DNA from: Gammaproteobacteria bacterium
Lineage (GTDB): Bacteria > Pseudomonadota > Gammaproteobacteria > Burkholderiales > Nitrosomonadaceae
Length of the DNA: 64,000 nucleotides
Direction of reading: 5' to 3'
NCBI GenBank assembly: GCA_015709615.1
Contig: CP054179.1
Span: 496,001 to 560,000 of the forward strand
A model generated the notes under the pieces. That model was not told the origin of the DNA, made no database searches, and was given only the letters and a program-made list of their open reading frames with translations. Of the stretch, positions 9,956 through 19,941 are shown piece after piece. Every line of letters begins with the position of its first letter. The first letter of the stretch is position 1. The position numbers and the translations under genes were made by a program.

Positions 9956-11503
9956 ATGCCGAATACCAACCCCGATGCCGTTTTTTTTACCGCGCAAATC
10001 CGTGCCATGGAGCAGCAAGCGCTGCAGTTGCCTAAACCGCCGCAGTTGATGGAAAAAGCCGGCTTGGCCGCAGCGCAGGTGGTTCGCGACCAGGTGCTGA
10101 AGAACCCTAACCACAATGTGCTGGTACTCGCCGGACCGGGCAACAACGGTGGAGACGCCTTTGTCGTGGCACGTTATCTGAAGGAATGGGGTAACGCGGT
10201 GACGGTGGTTTTCGCCGGTAAGCGCGACCGCTTGCCAGCCGATGCCCGGCAAGCGTTGCAAGTCTGGTTGGATTGCGGCGGCGATATCTGTCCCGATCTG
10301 CCCGATGGCGAGGGCAATTGGGATACGGTGATCGACGGTCTGTTCGGCATCGGCCTGGATCAGTCACATCATCGCCCGATTGAGGGACAATACCGCGACT
10401 GGATCGAAAACGTCAAACGAATGGCGGCACCGATTGTCGCATTGGATATTCCGTCCGGCTTGGGCAGCGACGACGGTTGCATTTACGGCATCGCCATCCG
10501 CGCCGCCGTTACGGTCACGTTTATCGGATTAAAACCGGGGCTGTTCACCAACTTCGGCCCGGAATGTTGCGGTGAGGTGGTGCTGCGCGATCTCGATATC
10601 CACATGCCCGCGCCGCCCGAACCGCAAGCCTGGCTGCTGAATAACGCACACGCACAAACACTGCTGCCCCCGCTCCGCTGCGCCAACAGCCACAAAGGCT
10701 CGTTCGGCAACGTCGCCATCATCGGCGGATCGACCGGCATGGCAGGCGCTGCGTTGCTGGCCGGCCGGGCGGCCCTGCATCTGGGCGCAGGCCGTGTTTA
10801 CATCGGCATGCTGGCGGAGAACGCACCGGCAGTCGATTTCTCACAGCCGGAACTGATGCTGCGCCCGCCGTCGGAATTATTCGGTGTAAAACCGCTGAAT
10901 TGTTTGATCGCAGGTCCCGGTTTGGGGCAATCGGCGCAAGCCCGGTCGTGGCTGGGCATGGCTTTGGATAGCGACTGCGCACTGGTGCTCGATGCCGACG
11001 CGCTCAACCTGATCGCGCAACACCCCGATCTGGCGGAAAACCTCAGCCAGCGCAAAGCTGCGACCATCTTGACACCCCACCCCGCCGAAGCCGCGCGTTT
11101 GCTGAATACCGACAGCACCGCCGTGCAAAACAACCGCATGAACGCGGCGTTGCAAATCGCGCAGCATTTCAATTGCTACGTCGTCCTCAAGGGCGCGGGC
11201 AGCATCTGCTGTCTTCCCGATGGCAAACGCTACCTCAACACCAGCGGCAACCCCGCGCTGAGCACCGCCGGAACCGGTGACGTGCTGGCCGGGATCATCG
11301 GCGCGCTGATCGCCCAAGGCTTAAGCCCGGATCGTGCGTTACTGCTGGCGGTTTATCTGCACGGTGCCGCAGCGGATCGCTGGGTGCGTCAGAATCGGGG
11401 AATGCTGGGGATGGTGGCGTCGGAAGTTATCGCGGCTGCGCGCAGCTTGTTAAATAGCTGGATTTATCAAAAAAACGCCGATCAGTACAATAAGTCACAG
11501 TGA
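9956..11503 (+). CDS. nnr: Bifunctional NAD(P)H-hydrate epimerase / ADP-dependent dehydratase
   Basis: Repairs damaged NAD(P)HX. The N-terminal YjeF_N half is the epimerase, with the GPGNNGGDAF nucleotide-binding segment at about residue 60. The C-terminal half is the ribokinase-like ADP-dependent dehydratase, with the STAGTGDVLAG motif at about residue 437 carrying the expected catalytic Asp. The fused two-domain form of about 515 aa is the common bacterial arrangement. The ATG at 9956 is chosen; an upstream GTG at 9881 would overlap the purL 5' region and add 25 residues unlike the family. Transcribed divergently from purL with about 90 bp between the starts. Confidence 0.93.
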   Translation: MPNTNPDAVFFTAQIRAMEQQALQLPKPPQLMEKAGLAAAQVVRDQVLKNPNHNVLVLAGPGNNGGDAFVVARYLKEWGNAVTVVFAGKRDRLPADARQALQVWLDCGGDICPDLPDGEGNWDTVIDGLFGIGLDQSHHRPIEGQYRDWIENVKRMAAPIVALDIPSGLGSDDGCIYGIAIRAAVTVTFIGLKPGLFTNFGPECCGEVVLRDLDIHMPAPPEPQAWLLNNAHAQTLLPPLRCANSHKGSFGNVAIIGGSTGMAGAALLAGRAALHLGAGRVYIGMLAENAPAVDFSQPELMLRPPSELFGVKPLNCLIAGPGLGQSAQARSWLGMALDSDCALVLDADALNLIAQHPDLAENLSQRKAATILTPHPAEAARLLNTDSTAVQNNRMNAALQIAQHFNCYVVLKGAGSICCLPDGKRYLNTSGNPALSTAGTGDVLAGIIGALIAQGLSPDRALLLAVYLHGAAADRWVRQNRGMLGMVASEVIAAARSLLNSWIYQKNADQYNKSQ

Positions 11504-11554
11504 CTGATGATTCTGCCGCGCATCTTGTAAACATTGCCGCTATCATTGCGCATG

Positions 11555-12007
11555 CTATTTTTCTTCCGTAGCAACATTCAGCATATTCAGCGTCTTTTGA
11601 TCTCGTTGACCGGAAAAATATTGTTTTAGCACACGCGCAAACACCGAATCCACAGGTGTTATGCTGGCAAACAGCGTAGCACAGGATTGCAGTTTCATAT
11701 CGTCCGGTGAACCAAAGATTTCATGGGCAGAACGGCCGTTAATAGCCAGCAGCGCTTTGCAGCATTGCATCAGTCTCGGCCCGAGTATGGGATGGTTCAA
11801 ATAGGCTTGCGCTTCCACAGCGCTCCTGATCGCGTAACGCTGCGACATTGCGCTGAATCCGAGTCCGGCGAATTGCGGAAAGATATACCACATCCAATGC
11901 GAGCGCTTGCGGCCACTGGCGATCTGAACCAAAGCGATATCGAAATTATGCGTTTGCACTTGTACGAAACGGTCAAGGTCGTATGGATCATTACCATTGA
12001 TTATCAC
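11555..12007 (-). CDS. DUF1810 family protein
   Basis: Soluble 150-aa protein recognisable as DUF1810 from YDLDRFVQVQ near the N-terminus and the RKRSHWMWYIFPQ motif. The family has no firmly established function. Its gene is single, convergent with nnr (about 50 bp between ends) and divergent from the His-rich exported protein gene. Confidence 0.8.
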   Translation of the reverse strand: MIINGNDPYDLDRFVQVQTHNFDIALVQIASGRKRSHWMWYIFPQFAGLGFSAMSQRYAIRSAVEAQAYLNHPILGPRLMQCCKALLAINGRSAHEIFGSPDDMKLQSCATLFASITPVDSVFARVLKQYFSGQRDQKTLNMLNVATEEK

Positions 12008-12119
12008 TTCCCTCTCCTTTGCCGGAAATTATTTATCCGACTAAACGCATTCCGGCACAGCAACTCAATTTATAATTTACCTATTTCCCGATTTCAATTG
12101 TTACTGTGAAGGATACCGG

Positions 12120-12530
12120 ATGAGAACTACCGCGACGTTTAAAAATTTTTTTTGCGCAACAATATTAGCAGGATGGCTTGTGTCGATGCCGCTTGCCATA
12201 GCCGGCGACCTGATTGAATTACCCCAAGACGCCATCCAAAAACTGAAAATCGACGCCGGCTTCGGTTGGGGGATTTTCAGCGGCACGATCTACAACGGCA
12301 ACGAACGTTACCACATCACGCAACTCGTCGTCAGCATGACGCCGATTCACGACCATCATCATATGCACATGCATCCGAACATGTCGCACGATGCCAAAGT
12401 GCATCAAATCGACCTGGATCTACCACCATCGTCCAAAGGCGCGCTATCGATGGCACTGCCCAACGATGTCGCCGACGTGCATGACTTCAAGTGGGAAATT
12501 TTGAAAGTCACGGGCTATCACGTTAACTAA
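12120..12530 (+). CDS. Exported His-rich protein of unknown function
   Basis: 136-aa protein with a signal peptide (residues 1 to about 28, ending near AIAGD) and a His/Met cluster around residues 77-90 (HDHHHMHMHP). Such clusters commonly bind copper, nickel or zinc, but no named metal-binding family is recognised. An AAGGA ribosome site lies 6 nt before the ATG. The stop is 9 bp before the next gene, which encodes a membrane protein with several intramembrane His, so the two probably act together. Metal binding is inference only. Confidence 0.7.
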   Translation: MRTTATFKNFFCATILAGWLVSMPLAIAGDLIELPQDAIQKLKIDAGFGWGIFSGTIYNGNERYHITQLVVSMTPIHDHHHMHMHPNMSHDAKVHQIDLDLPPSSKGALSMALPNDVADVHDFKWEILKVTGYHVN

Positions 12531-12539
12531 TCACTTCCT

Positions 12540-13109
12540 ATGCAGCAATCATTAAAAAATATTCGCGGCATCCTGATCTATACAGCTGCCGTTGCGCTGA
12601 TTTCGTCGATCTATTTTATTTATGCTTACACGGTTCATCCGATTCCCGAGGAACGTGAAACGTTTCTCACCGAAATCGGCGAAGGATTCGGAAAAACCGG
12701 CTTGGCGCTGTTGATCTTTATCTATGCTCGCACCTTGCTCAAATTGTTGCTGGGTCAAGGAAAACTGGCGCAGCGCTTACTCCCGGATTATATGCCCGCG
12801 CTCGAATCATCGGCGTTGAACCGCTTGCTGGCTTGGATGAACCGCACGCATATTTATTTCGGCATCGCCGCGGTTGCCGTTATTCTGCTGCATATCGGGA
12901 TGATGGATTTCTCCCGTTATCGCCATATTCTATTTTTCCCTGCTTTACTGGGTTTGGTCGTCTGGCAGGGTGTTTTCGGCATGTTCCTCACGTTGCGCTA
13001 TTCGCCGGTCGAACTGAAAAAATTTTCTTACCTGGTGCATGCGCAGTTTGTCACCGGTATAGCGATAGGAGTCTTCGCATTGTTCGGTCACGTACTGATC
13101 GACGATTGA
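12540..13109 (+). CDS. Four-helix membrane protein with conserved-looking histidines
   Basis: 189-aa integral membrane protein with about four to five hydrophobic helices (near residues 10-30, 50-70, 104-121, 129-150 and 166-188). Histidines at 104, 118, 129, 167 and 184 lie in or beside helices and could ligate haem b, as in cytochrome b561 or ferric-reductase-like proteins, but I cannot assign it firmly to either. It is translationally close to the preceding His-rich exported protein. A role in metal reduction or transport, or in electron transfer, is a hypothesis. Confidence 0.65.
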   Translation: MQQSLKNIRGILIYTAAVALISSIYFIYAYTVHPIPEERETFLTEIGEGFGKTGLALLIFIYARTLLKLLLGQGKLAQRLLPDYMPALESSALNRLLAWMNRTHIYFGIAAVAVILLHIGMMDFSRYRHILFFPALLGLVVWQGVFGMFLTLRYSPVELKKFSYLVHAQFVTGIAIGVFALFGHVLIDD

Positions 13110-13241
13110 TTTTTTGTTCCTGACCATACCTGGATAGCGGAAAAACGATTGTTATCCGCTGTGCCGGTACACAGTGTATGATCATGCGCTGATGTTTTGG
13201 GTATCACCGGCAGGCCTCTCTTTCAATGATAAAAACAAGCT

Positions 13242-14474
13242 ATGGATAGCGCGTCGAAAATTAAGATACTGATCCTCGATGACGATACTTTTATGCTCAA
13301 GTTGCTGTCGCGCATGCTGGCGAAACTGGGCTACACCGCTGTCACTACCTGCGACAACGGTTCGGATGCATTGCAGAAAATCGATCATGCCGATACCCGC
13401 CCCGATTTGATTCTGCTCGATCTGAACATGCCGGATATGGACGGCATCGAGTTTGTGCGCTACCTGGTGGATCGCCAGTATCACGGTCAATTGATATTGG
13501 TCAGCGGCGAAGACGAGCGTATGCTCAAAACCGCGGAGAAACTGGTTCATGCGCACAAAATTCCGATGCCCGGTTATGTGCATAAGCCCGTGGATCCCAA
13601 TAAATTGTCGGAAATCTTGCAACGGTTGGACATTGAAGCGTCCACCCACCCGCAATCTAGCGGCAAAACCTACAGCGCGGCCGATATCCGCTCGGCTATC
13701 GACCATCAAGAGCTGGTGAATTATTATCAACCCAAAGTTTCGGTGGAAACCGGCGACGTCATTGGCGTGGAAACGCTGGTGCGCTGGCATCATCCGCAAG
13801 ATGGCGTAATCATGCCGGACCGCTTTATTCACGTCGCGGAGGATAACAATCTGATCGACGATTTGACCCGCTTCGTGCTGAAACAGGCGATCATTCAAGC
13901 GGGAAAATGGCATCGCGACGGTCAAACACTACGCGTGTCGGTCAATGTTACGATGGAAAATCTGGCTTCCTTGGATTTTCAAGATATGGTGGTCAATCTG
14001 GTCACTGAAAACAACCTGCCGCCGCAGAAAATCGTCATTGAAATCACCGAAAGCCAAGTGATGGGACCGGATGCGCGCATTCCGCTGGAAATTCTGACCC
14101 GTTTGCGTCTCAAGCGATTTCATTTGTCCATTGACGATTTCGGCACCGGCCATTCATCCCTGGCGCAGCTACGCGACATTCCATTTAACGAGCTGAAAAT
14201 CGATCAGGGATTTGTCCATCGCGCCTGGCAGGACGATACGCTGCGCGCCATCTACGACGCCAGCTTAGCAATGGGCAAACAACTGGGCATGGATATCGTC
14301 GCGGAAGGGGTTGAGGATAGCGCCGACTGGGAACTGCTGCGTCAAACAGGATGCGATATGGCGCAGGGGAACTTCATCTCGCATCCGCTGCTGCCCGCCG
14401 ATCTACCGCGCTGGATGGAAGAATGGCGCAGTAGAGTCCGTGCTGAAGCGCTGATCGCTTCCCCGGCCTCTTAA
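13242..14474 (+). CDS. Response regulator with EAL domain (c-di-GMP phosphodiesterase)
   Basis: Two-domain signalling protein. Residues 1-125 are a receiver with phosphoacceptor Asp60 (LILLDLNMPDMDG), acidic pocket LDDD and Lys in YVHKPV. Residues about 150-400 form an EAL domain whose motif reads VETLVRW (Thr for Ala). The other catalytic and metal-binding elements look intact: VNVTMENL, EITESQ, IDDFGTGHSSL, LKIDQGF and AEGVED. It is therefore probably an active enzyme hydrolysing c-di-GMP, controlled by phosphorylation. The convergent neighbour is a large hybrid kinase ending 12 bp away, a plausible but unproven partner. Confidence 0.92.
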   Translation: MDSASKIKILILDDDTFMLKLLSRMLAKLGYTAVTTCDNGSDALQKIDHADTRPDLILLDLNMPDMDGIEFVRYLVDRQYHGQLILVSGEDERMLKTAEKLVHAHKIPMPGYVHKPVDPNKLSEILQRLDIEASTHPQSSGKTYSAADIRSAIDHQELVNYYQPKVSVETGDVIGVETLVRWHHPQDGVIMPDRFIHVAEDNNLIDDLTRFVLKQAIIQAGKWHRDGQTLRVSVNVTMENLASLDFQDMVVNLVTENNLPPQKIVIEITESQVMGPDARIPLEILTRLRLKRFHLSIDDFGTGHSSLAQLRDIPFNELKIDQGFVHRAWQDDTLRAIYDASLAMGKQLGMDIVAEGVEDSADWELLRQTGCDMAQGNFISHPLLPADLPRWMEEWRSRVRAEALIASPAS

Positions 14475-14486
14475 CCACAACCGGTT

Positions 14487-17400
14487 TTACAAATTTCCCC
14501 CGGATTTTGCAGTTAAAGTGTCCAGATAAGCCTTGACTGCAATCAACTGCACGTCAAACTGCGGCAACAACACCGCCAGCTCTGCCGCATCGCTCTTTTT
14601 GCCCGCTTGCTCCATTGCCGCGCACAATTCACCTAACGCCAGCGCCCCCACGGACCGGGCGGATGATTTCAGTTTGTGCGCCAGCGCACCGGCCGTAGTC
14701 AATTGTCCTGTCTGATACGCAGTATGCAGTTCTGCAGCTATTTTTTCCGCACTGGCGCGAAAATCCAACAGCATCTCCCGGATCATTTCCGCATCATCGC
14801 CGACCAATTCTTCCAGCACGTGAACATTGACCGGCACAGCAACTGCTTCCGTTGCGCCCGCCAGCATCACCCGTACCGGCTCAGCCGCTGCCGCCGCTTC
14901 GCCGCCGGGCAGGTATTTTTCCAGAATCCGGCGTAAATCCTCTAGCTGCACCGGTTTACTCAGGTAATCATCCATACCGGCATCGAGACAATGTTCCCGC
15001 TCGCCTTTCAATGCATTGGCCGTTAGCGCGACAATCGGCATGTGTTTACCGCCGGATTCCGCTGTGCGAATCGCCCTTGTCAGTTCAAAACCGTCCATTT
15101 CCGGCATGTGCAAATCGGTCAGCAACAATCCATATTCACAGTTCTGCTTGCGTTTCAGCGCTTCCCGGCCGTCGTTGGCAATATCCGCGGCATAGCCGAG
15201 CAAAGTCAATTGCTGGCGGATGACTTTCTGATTGATGTCGTTATCCTCCGCCACCAGAATAAGCCTACCTTGACGCAGCGCATCCTCGCGCGAAACGGAT
15301 GCCGGCTGGGACTTGAAGTTGCCGGCGGGCGGCACGCTCTCCGTGCTCGCTTCCACTTTACCGGCGGCGATCGCCATCGCGCGCAGCAACGATTGGCGGT
15401 ACATTACATCGCCATCGATTGTGATGATATCGATGTCTTCAATGCGCGCTTGGCGGCGCCGGCCGCGCTTGATCACGACAAAACGCGGTTCGATGAAAGG
15501 TTGGGCCGCTTCCGTTCCGACTTGATCGGTTTGTTTTTTTATCGCCTCGCCGCGCGCATTAAATGCGACGCGCAGCGCTTCGATGGAAAATACCTCCTGA
15601 CCTGCGTCGATCACCACCAACCATAATCCGGGCGACAGATTCCGGATGACTTGGTCAATCGCAGCAAAATCGGATATTTGTTTAACTTCAGCTCCCGCGC
15701 TGCGCAAATAAACCGCCAAGTCATTGCTCAAACTATCGTTGTCACCGAGTATCAAGCAATTCATGCCGTCGAGATCTTCGATCTTGTGATTGACAGCGGC
15801 GCTCTCCGGCAGCGGTTTGAACGGCATTTGGATGATAAAAGTGGATCCATGCTGCGGTTCGCTTTGCACGGTAATTTCCGCATCCATCAACTCGGCCAAA
15901 TGGTGTGAAATCGCCAAGCCGAGACCGGTACCGCCGAAGCGGCGCGTGGTGGAGGGATCGCCTTGCGAAAAGGATCTGAAGAGTTTTTCCTGTGTTTCCT
16001 TATCCATACCGATGCCGTTATCGGTGATCTGGAAGGTCACGACGATCTGATCGGGATTGGATTCCGTAAGCAATACCCGCACCGACACTTTCCCTTGTTT
16101 TTCCTGCTTACTGGAAAATTTGATCGCATTATTGATGATATTGACCAGCACCTGTCGCAGACGCAGGGGATCACCGACGACATTTTCCGGAATCGCGGGA
16201 TCGATGAACAAGGTGAGTTCGACTTTTTTGCTGAGCGCCAGATGCGCCAGCATGCCGCATGCATTTTCGATGATACTGGCGAGCGGCATGGGAATTTTCT
16301 CGATTTCCAGTTTGCCCGCTTCGATCTTGGAAAAATCGAGAATGTCTTCGATAATGGACAGCAAGGCATAAGCGGAATCGCGGATCAGGTTGGCCATTTC
16401 CATTTGGTAACCGCTCAAACTGGTTTGCCGCATGACATCGATCATGCCGATCACGCCGTTCATCGGTGTGCGGATTTCATGGCTCATGGCGGCCAGGAAC
16501 GCCGATTTGGCTTTATTGGCTTGCTCCGCTTCGATCCGGGCTTGTTTTAACTCTTTCATGATTTGCACATGTTCCCGGATATCGCGTATCACACCGGTAA
16601 AATGCCGTTTCCCCGCGACAAAATATTCACTGACCGCCAGATATAATTCAATCCGCTCGCCATTTTTGCGCACGCCTTCCACTTCGCGGCCGCGGCCGAT
16701 GCCATGCGAACCGGACAAATAAGGGCGACCGATATACTCCTGACCATGCCCGGTGCGGCAGTAATTTTCCATATAACCGATATGTCGGCTACGATCCGGC
16801 TCGGGCACGATGATGGATATATTTTGACCGATCATCTCGTCGTGATTGTAGCCGAATAATTTTTCCATGACGGGATTGACGGACAGGATGATACCGATCT
16901 CATCGGTAGTCACAACGCAATCCACCATGTGCTCAACCACCGAACGCATTTCCTCTTCCTTGATCGCCAAGACTTCATTAGCGCGCTGCAAATCGTCGGT
17001 CCTGGCCGCCACGCGATGCTCCAATTCCTGATTGAGCTGCACCAGATTTTCTTCAGCCTTATTGCGATTCTGATCGCTGGCGCACAGTTTTTCGACCATC
17101 GCGTTAAACGTATGCGCCAGTTGCCGCATTTCATCCCAGCCTTCAATCGCAACCAGTTGATGCAAGTTCCCCGTAGAAATTTCCATTGCGCTCTGATTCA
17201 AATGCTTTAAGGGATTAACGACGCGGCGGTGGAACAATACCGCTCCCAATAAAGCGGCAAACAGGATCAAAACCAGGATAACCAAACTGATGAAATGTAC
17301 TTTGTTGATAGAAGCAAAGGCTTCTTCGACATCAATTTGCACCACGATGCCCCATTTCATGCGCGGCAAATAGCGCCATGCCGCAACCACCTCCTTACCG

Positions 17401-18242
17401 CGGTAATCGGTAGTCAATGCACCGCCCGATTGACCGTTCAAAGCATTCTGTATGGCTTCGGAAGACGGCGGCGTATTCAGCGGTATCCGGCGCTTCAGCG
17501 CCGCATCGGGATCGTATTTGAGCGGCGCCATGACGAGCGCGGTCCGGTCATCTTCCAGGCGCGCCACGACCGTTTCACCGCTATCCCCCAATCCGACATT
17601 GTTCAACAACACCGTGAACACGCGTTGGCTATAAATTTGCAGCGCTAAGACACCTTTAATTTCTCCCTCCAATATAATCGGAGTGGCGACAAACGCAGCG
17701 ATAGCACCTCTGGATGGTTCGTAGCGTTCAAAATCCGAAATACTGCTGACTTGGTTATTCAATGCATAGCGGGTAACTTTACCTAAGCCGGTGTCGCGAT
17801 AAGGACCGGTGAGCAGGTTCGTGGCAAAATCGGATTCGTGCGTTTGCGAATAAATAATCGTGCCTTGGGTAGAGATCAAAAATAAATCGTAATATTTCGC
17901 ATCTTCAACAAATCGCTTGAAATTCTCACGATAACTGGCATCCAAACGACGGTATTCATCGGAATCTACCCCATTTTCCTCAAAAATTCTGGAAAATCCG
18001 ATGATGGCGCCATGCGTCGTGCTGGCGTCACGGATCAAGCTGGCGTCGAGCAAGCGCTCTTGCAAATAACTGTCGATTTGTTCGAATTTTTTGTCGGCGA
18101 TGGCGGAGACATTACGAATGGCCGATTTTTTGATTTCCTTTTCAAAGGTATGCAGCAGGCTGTTGCCAATCACCAATATCGGCAGCAGGGAAACCAACGT
18201 AAACCAGACAGCGAAACGCTGTGTCAATGAAGTGAATTTCAT
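14487..18242 (-). CDS. Hybrid sensor histidine kinase (dCache-HAMP-PAS-HisKA-HATPase-REC-HPt)
   Basis: Very large (about 1,251 aa) membrane-bound phosphorelay kinase. In order: N-terminal transmembrane helix (VWFTLVSLLPILVIG), periplasmic dCache-type sensor to about residue 320, second helix, HAMP, coiled coil, PAS with PAC, then HisKA with the phosphoacceptor in MSHEIRTPMNG at about residue 588. HATPase with FGGTGLGLAIS follows at about 769, then a degenerate receiver-like stretch, a true receiver (TDLHMPEMDGFE at about 1043) and a C-terminal HPt with AHKLKSSARS at about 1187. The ATG at 18242 is preferred because GGAGG lies 6 nt upstream; an ATG at 18254 overlaps that site. The ligand is unknown. 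Confidence 0.93.
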   Translation of the reverse strand: MKFTSLTQRFAVWFTLVSLLPILVIGNSLLHTFEKEIKKSAIRNVSAIADKKFEQIDSYLQERLLDASLIRDASTTHGAIIGFSRIFEENGVDSDEYRRLDASYRENFKRFVEDAKYYDLFLISTQGTIIYSQTHESDFATNLLTGPYRDTGLGKVTRYALNNQVSSISDFERYEPSRGAIAAFVATPIILEGEIKGVLALQIYSQRVFTVLLNNVGLGDSGETVVARLEDDRTALVMAPLKYDPDAALKRRIPLNTPPSSEAIQNALNGQSGGALTTDYRGKEVVAAWRYLPRMKWGIVVQIDVEEAFASINKVHFISLVILVLILFAALLGAVLFHRRVVNPLKHLNQSAMEISTGNLHQLVAIEGWDEMRQLAHTFNAMVEKLCASDQNRNKAEENLVQLNQELEHRVAARTDDLQRANEVLAIKEEEMRSVVEHMVDCVVTTDEIGIILSVNPVMEKLFGYNHDEMIGQNISIIVPEPDRSRHIGYMENYCRTGHGQEYIGRPYLSGSHGIGRGREVEGVRKNGERIELYLAVSEYFVAGKRHFTGVIRDIREHVQIMKELKQARIEAEQANKAKSAFLAAMSHEIRTPMNGVIGMIDVMRQTSLSGYQMEMANLIRDSAYALLSIIEDILDFSKIEAGKLEIEKIPMPLASIIENACGMLAHLALSKKVELTLFIDPAIPENVVGDPLRLRQVLVNIINNAIKFSSKQEKQGKVSVRVLLTESNPDQIVVTFQITDNGIGMDKETQEKLFRSFSQGDPSTTRRFGGTGLGLAISHHLAELMDAEITVQSEPQHGSTFIIQMPFKPLPESAAVNHKIEDLDGMNCLILGDNDSLSNDLAVYLRSAGAEVKQISDFAAIDQVIRNLSPGLWLVVIDAGQEVFSIEALRVAFNARGEAIKKQTDQVGTEAAQPFIEPRFVVIKRGRRRQARIEDIDIITIDGDVMYRQSLLRAMAIAAGKVEASTESVPPAGNFKSQPASVSREDALRQGRLILVAEDNDINQKVIRQQLTLLGYAADIANDGREALKRKQNCEYGLLLTDLHMPEMDGFELTRAIRTAESGGKHMPIVALTANALKGEREHCLDAGMDDYLSKPVQLEDLRRILEKYLPGGEAAAAAEPVRVMLAGATEAVAVPVNVHVLEELVGDDAEMIREMLLDFRASAEKIAAELHTAYQTGQLTTAGALAHKLKSSARSVGALALGELCAAMEQAGKKSDAAELAVLLPQFDVQLIAVKAYLDTLTAKSGGNL

Positions 18243-18642
18243 CAGTTCCTCCATGCAATGACTGCAAATGGTCTTCTTGGCTTATTTTCCTGTATTTGAT
18301 TAGAAAATCAAACAAAATGAAACAAAAACAGCTTTGCATTAATTAAGTATCAACTTTTCTTTGCTTATAGCATTCCGGCTAATCTTATTGCACCCGGATG
18401 CCGTAGTCCCAATCGGAATTATTTTTGCAGTACACGATCGATACTTCACTTCGGTTTCCTTTTCGGTTCATAAATCAAATGTTAAAAATATCGAATAAGG
18501 GAAGGGGGAGAGGTAAAAGAGTGTTTTTTAGAGTGGAAAAAGTGTTGTTCAAAATCATTTTATGAGAACATGTTATGGAAAACACAGGTTCTGTCCAACC
18601 GCTTGATCTTTGTCTACGGAAAACTCTGAGAATCTCAAGTTA
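18243..18642. other. Intergenic region, no gene seen
   Basis: About 400 bp between the divergent kinase and epsL-like genes. It is AT-rich, with a purine tract at 18497-18513 and no convincing ORF, RNA or paired repeat. It presumably carries the promoters of both genes, but I cannot place them. Confidence 0.5.
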
Positions 18643-19941
18643 ATGAAACATCAATTCATGGAAGTTACATTTACTCGCTCCACTCAGTCTATTACATGCA
18701 TCGCAATCCGCCCTTCACAACTTGTCCGGCTGCAGGCATTGATTTCCACGGGTGTTTTACTGCTGCTTTTCGGCTCCACGGCGTCTGCTGCGGTTTTTGG
18801 CAAGCTCGTGCAACCTTACGGCAGTTACAGCTTCACCGCCGATGACAACATCTTGCGCATCCGCGACAAAATGCCTACGACGGCGCTGGGAACGAATAAC
18901 CTTTTTGATATGTCGCATCGTTTTACCGGCGGCGTGTTGCTGAATAAAGAAATCGGACGGCAGCAATTCAATGCGAATTTAAACTGGACGCATACGCGCT
19001 TTGAAAGATTCGATCAAATGAACAACAATCTGAAAAACTTCAACGGCAGTTGGCGTTGGTTTCTCGGCAACCGCCTGGACGGCAATATGGGGGCAAGCTA
19101 TGTGCAATCGCTCACGCCTTTTATGTTTCAGCCGGGTTTAAAAAATATCAGGACCGAGCAAACCGAGTTTTTTAATGCCAGCTGGAGCCTGCATCCCAGT
19201 TGGCGCCTGAACGGCGGCTATACCCGCTATGATCTGAATACGAACAGTGCCACCTTGCGTTTTCTTAACCGGATAGAAGATCGCTTTGAAGGCGGAATCG
19301 ATTATGTCACATCGATCAGAAATACCGTGGGGTTGGTCTTTCGCGACACTTTCGGCGATTTCCCGATTCTGGTGCGCGCACCGGACGGTTCGCTCACCGA
19401 CAACAGCTATAATCAAAAGGAAGCATTGGCCAAGATCAACTGGGTGGTATCCGGAAAATCGCGCCTCTACGGTACGGGTGGATGGGTGGAACGCACCAAT
19501 GCAAGTTTTACAGCGCGTAATTTCAGCGGTTTCAATGCCCGTATGATCTATCAATGGCAACCTACCGACAAGATCGGCTTGACGGTTACCGGATGGCGTG
19601 AGACTGCGGCCATGCTGATGCTGACCGCCAGCTTCAGTCTGAATACCGGAGTCAGTGTTGCGCCTTCATGGAATATCACAAGAAAAGTAAGACTTGAGGG
19701 GGATTTCTCTTACCAGCATATGAAATTCGACCGTTTCTCGGCGCTGACCGACACCGCTTTGCCGTTGGGTGTCAGCAATACGGTCCGCAATGCCACTGTA
19801 AAACTCGTCTATACGCCCTATCCCGGCTTGCAAGTGATGGCTTCCGCCTATCATAACGATTTGCAGACCGATTACTTTCTCGGCGGATTCAACGCCAACG
19901 GCGCCAATATCAATCTGCAGTACACGTACGGAAAACAATGA
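18643..19941 (+). CDS. epsL: EpsL-like outer-membrane beta-barrel protein (exosortase/EPS-associated)
   Basis: Probable outer-membrane protein of an exopolysaccharide system. After a signal-like hydrophobic stretch ending near ASAAVFG, the protein starts LVQPYGSYSFTADDNILR, typical of EpsL proteins found with exosortase B loci. The rest is alternating aromatic/polar beta strands (for example LNWTHTRFERF, WSLHPSWRLNGGY) ending in a C-terminal YTYGKQ. The ATG at 18643 is chosen; a TTG at 18610 and an ATG at 18658 are alternatives. The stop overlaps the next gene (ATGA), so the two are coupled. The exosortase itself is not in this window. Confidence 0.65.
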   Translation: MKHQFMEVTFTRSTQSITCIAIRPSQLVRLQALISTGVLLLLFGSTASAAVFGKLVQPYGSYSFTADDNILRIRDKMPTTALGTNNLFDMSHRFTGGVLLNKEIGRQQFNANLNWTHTRFERFDQMNNNLKNFNGSWRWFLGNRLDGNMGASYVQSLTPFMFQPGLKNIRTEQTEFFNASWSLHPSWRLNGGYTRYDLNTNSATLRFLNRIEDRFEGGIDYVTSIRNTVGLVFRDTFGDFPILVRAPDGSLTDNSYNQKEALAKINWVVSGKSRLYGTGGWVERTNASFTARNFSGFNARMIYQWQPTDKIGLTVTGWRETAAMLMLTASFSLNTGVSVAPSWNITRKVRLEGDFSYQHMKFDRFSALTDTALPLGVSNTVRNATVKLVYTPYPGLQVMASAYHNDLQTDYFLGGFNANGANINLQYTYGKQ

